Positions 62,984 to 64,000 of a stretch of DNA of 64,000 nucleotides are shown here, one piece after another. The stretch is from a bacterium (GTDB lineage: Bacteria > Myxococcota > UBA727 > JAUIJE01). Both the position numbers and the translations under genes were made by a program. The stretch lies in contig JAUIJE010000008.1 of the NCBI GenBank assembly GCA_030431455.1, positions 1 through 64,000 of the forward strand. Direction: 5' to 3'. Each line of letters starts with the position of its first letter. The first letter of the stretch is position 1. A model generated the notes under the pieces. It was given only the letters and a program-made list of their open reading frames with translations. It had not been told where the DNA came from and did no database searches.

Positions 62984-64000
62984 TCCGGCTCCGCCACGGT
63001 CCCGTACCGCAGACAGAGAGCAGGGAGCACAAACAGGTTGAGCAGCAACGAGCTGATGACGCCCCCGAGGACGACCACGGCAAGGGGGCGCTCGATTTCG
63101 TGTCCAGGAAGGTCGCCCCCGACGATGATGGGCAACAAAGCCAGGGTGGTGGTCAGCGCGGTCATGAGGATGGGACTCAGCCGCTCCACCGAGCCGCGCA
63201 CGATGAGGTCTCGGCCGAAGGGCATGCCCTCCTCGGCGGCGAGGTGCTCGTAGTGGCTCACAAGCATGATGCCGTTGCGGGCCGCGATGCCGAGCACGGT
63301 GATGAACCCGACCATCGATCCCAACGACAACACGCCCCCGTCGAGAGCCGCGGCAACCACGCCCCCCACAAACGCAAACGGCAACGTTGCCCCCACGAGC
63401 AAGGTGGTCCGCACCCGCCGAAAGCAGGTGTACAACGCGAGCAGGACCGCCAACCCCGCCAGCAAAGACATCCACACCAGCCGCCGCTGGATGCGTTGCC
63501 GTTCGGCGTACTCCCCGAGCAGCTTGGCATGGTGGCCACGAAACAACGGGAGTTCGCGCAGGGTGGCTTCGACCTCCCGCGCCACCGCCCCGAGGCTGCG
63601 ACCATTGACCTCGAACCCCACATCGATGCGACGCGATGCTCCCTCTCGAACAATCACATTGGGACCGGACACCACTGACACGTCCGCCACCGCCCCCAAC
63701 GGGACGTAGGCGCCATCAGGGGTGGGCACCGTGAGCCGCCGCAACGCGTCGACTTGATGCTGCATGGCTTCGCCGCCCCGCACCACGACGTCGATCACCC
63801 GTTGGTCCTGGTACAGCTCGCCCACTTTTGTCCCTTGCAGCGCGACCTCCGCCACGCGGCGGATGCGCGCAGGAGACAGCCCCAACCGGGCCGCGTCGCC
63901 CACGCGGACCCGCACCTCGACCTGCGGAACCCGGGTCTGCTGCTCGACCTTCGGGTGATCCACACCATCGATGGCCTCGAGCGCGGTGGCGATTCGTTGA
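62980..64000 (-). CDS. CzcA/CusA-type heavy-metal RND efflux pump, N-terminal part cut by window edge
   Basis: The frame is open to base 64000, so only the C-terminal 340 residues are seen. They include part of the periplasmic porter region (DGAYVPLGAVADVSVVSG, GASRRIDVGFEVNGRSLGAV) and the last five or so membrane helices (LLAGLAVLLALYT, FAFVGGVVAAALDGGVLSLGS, GFITVLGIAARNGIML). The GIAARNGIMLV stretch is the CzcA/CusA version of the conserved RND helix. With the TolC-type gene it forms a metal or cation exporter; the specific metal cannot be told without the missing helix 4. Confidence 0.9.
   Translation of the reverse strand, partial: QRIATALEAIDGVDHPKVEQQTRVPQVEVRVRVGDAARLGLSPARIRRVAEVALQGTKVGELYQDQRVIDVVVRGGEAMQHQVDALRRLTVPTPDGAYVPLGAVADVSVVSGPNVIVREGASRRIDVGFEVNGRSLGAVAREVEATLRELPLFRGHHAKLLGEYAERQRIQRRLVWMSLLAGLAVLLALYTCFRRVRTTLLVGATLPFAFVGGVVAAALDGGVLSLGSMVGFITVLGIAARNGIMLVSHYEHLAAEEGMPFGRDLIVRGSVERLSPILMTALTTTLALLPIIVGGDLPGHEIERPLAVVVLGGVISSLLLNLFVLPALCLRYGTVAEPE

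Overview
The window is high-GC bacterial chromosome, about 70% G+C by eye, and most likely from the phylum Myxococcota. The evidence is MYXO-CTERM-like C-termini (Gly-Cys, hydrophobic stretch, Arg-rich end), a MopE-type [10 protein letters not shown] motif, Asp-Ala-Gly-rich lipoproteins, thrombospondin type 3 repeats, FHA-DUF4388 and PilZ signalling proteins, and a NtrC-type regulator without its GAFTGA loop. No rRNA, CRISPR array or insertion sequence was found.

Layout. 1-1930 looks like the right edge of an integrated element: a DUF6745-like gene with a 12-bp coding repeat, a small partner gene, a small helical protein resembling Acb2/Tad1 hairpin proteins, and the 3' half of a tRNA-Asp with inverted copies and a terminator. 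2.0-9.1 kb: MarR regulator, DHA2 efflux pump and three exported or redox proteins. 9.2-10.9 kb: Rieske oxygenase with its TetR regulator and a likely operator. 11.3-18.6 kb (minus): nucleoside salvage operon deoC-deoA-nupC-punA followed by two PaaK-like adenylating enzymes. 18.7-23.8 kb (minus): lipoprotein, type 2 IPP isomerase, lytic transglycosylase and PBP4-type carboxypeptidase. 24-28.7 kb: peptide ABC transporter and NagZ, which with the preceding enzymes form a wall-recycling neighbourhood. 28.8-34.2 kb: TPR and FHA proteins, a holin-like membrane protein, and XdhC and MocA, which mature molybdenum hydroxylases. 36.7-41.8 kb: a three-subunit molybdenum enzyme of the 4-hydroxybenzoyl-CoA reductase type, coupled to a polysaccharide deacetylase. 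42-48.3 kb: NtrC-like and PilZ regulators, then a ketosynthase III/ThDP enzyme pair. 48.4-54.1 kb: exported, membrane and methyltransferase proteins. 54.3-59.3 kb: aldehyde dehydrogenase-like protein, methylmalonyl-CoA mutase and its GTPase MeaB. 59.3-61.8 kb: envelope proteins, a cytochrome c and a peroxiredoxin-like selenoprotein read through an in-frame TGA. 61.7-64 kb (minus): TolC-type and CzcA-type metal efflux genes.

Two observations stand out. The bipartite word CAATG-N4-TGCA occurs exactly 16 times at 15 loci on both strands, with many one-mismatch relatives, although base composition predicts less than one. It lies inside unrelated genes, in several reading frames, and usually recruits codons that look uncommon here (GCA, ACA, TCA, TTG), so selection or conversion at the DNA level is likely. 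Second, the peroxiredoxin at 61143-61781 has UGA at the peroxidatic cysteine position, with a SECIS-like hairpin 21 nt downstream.
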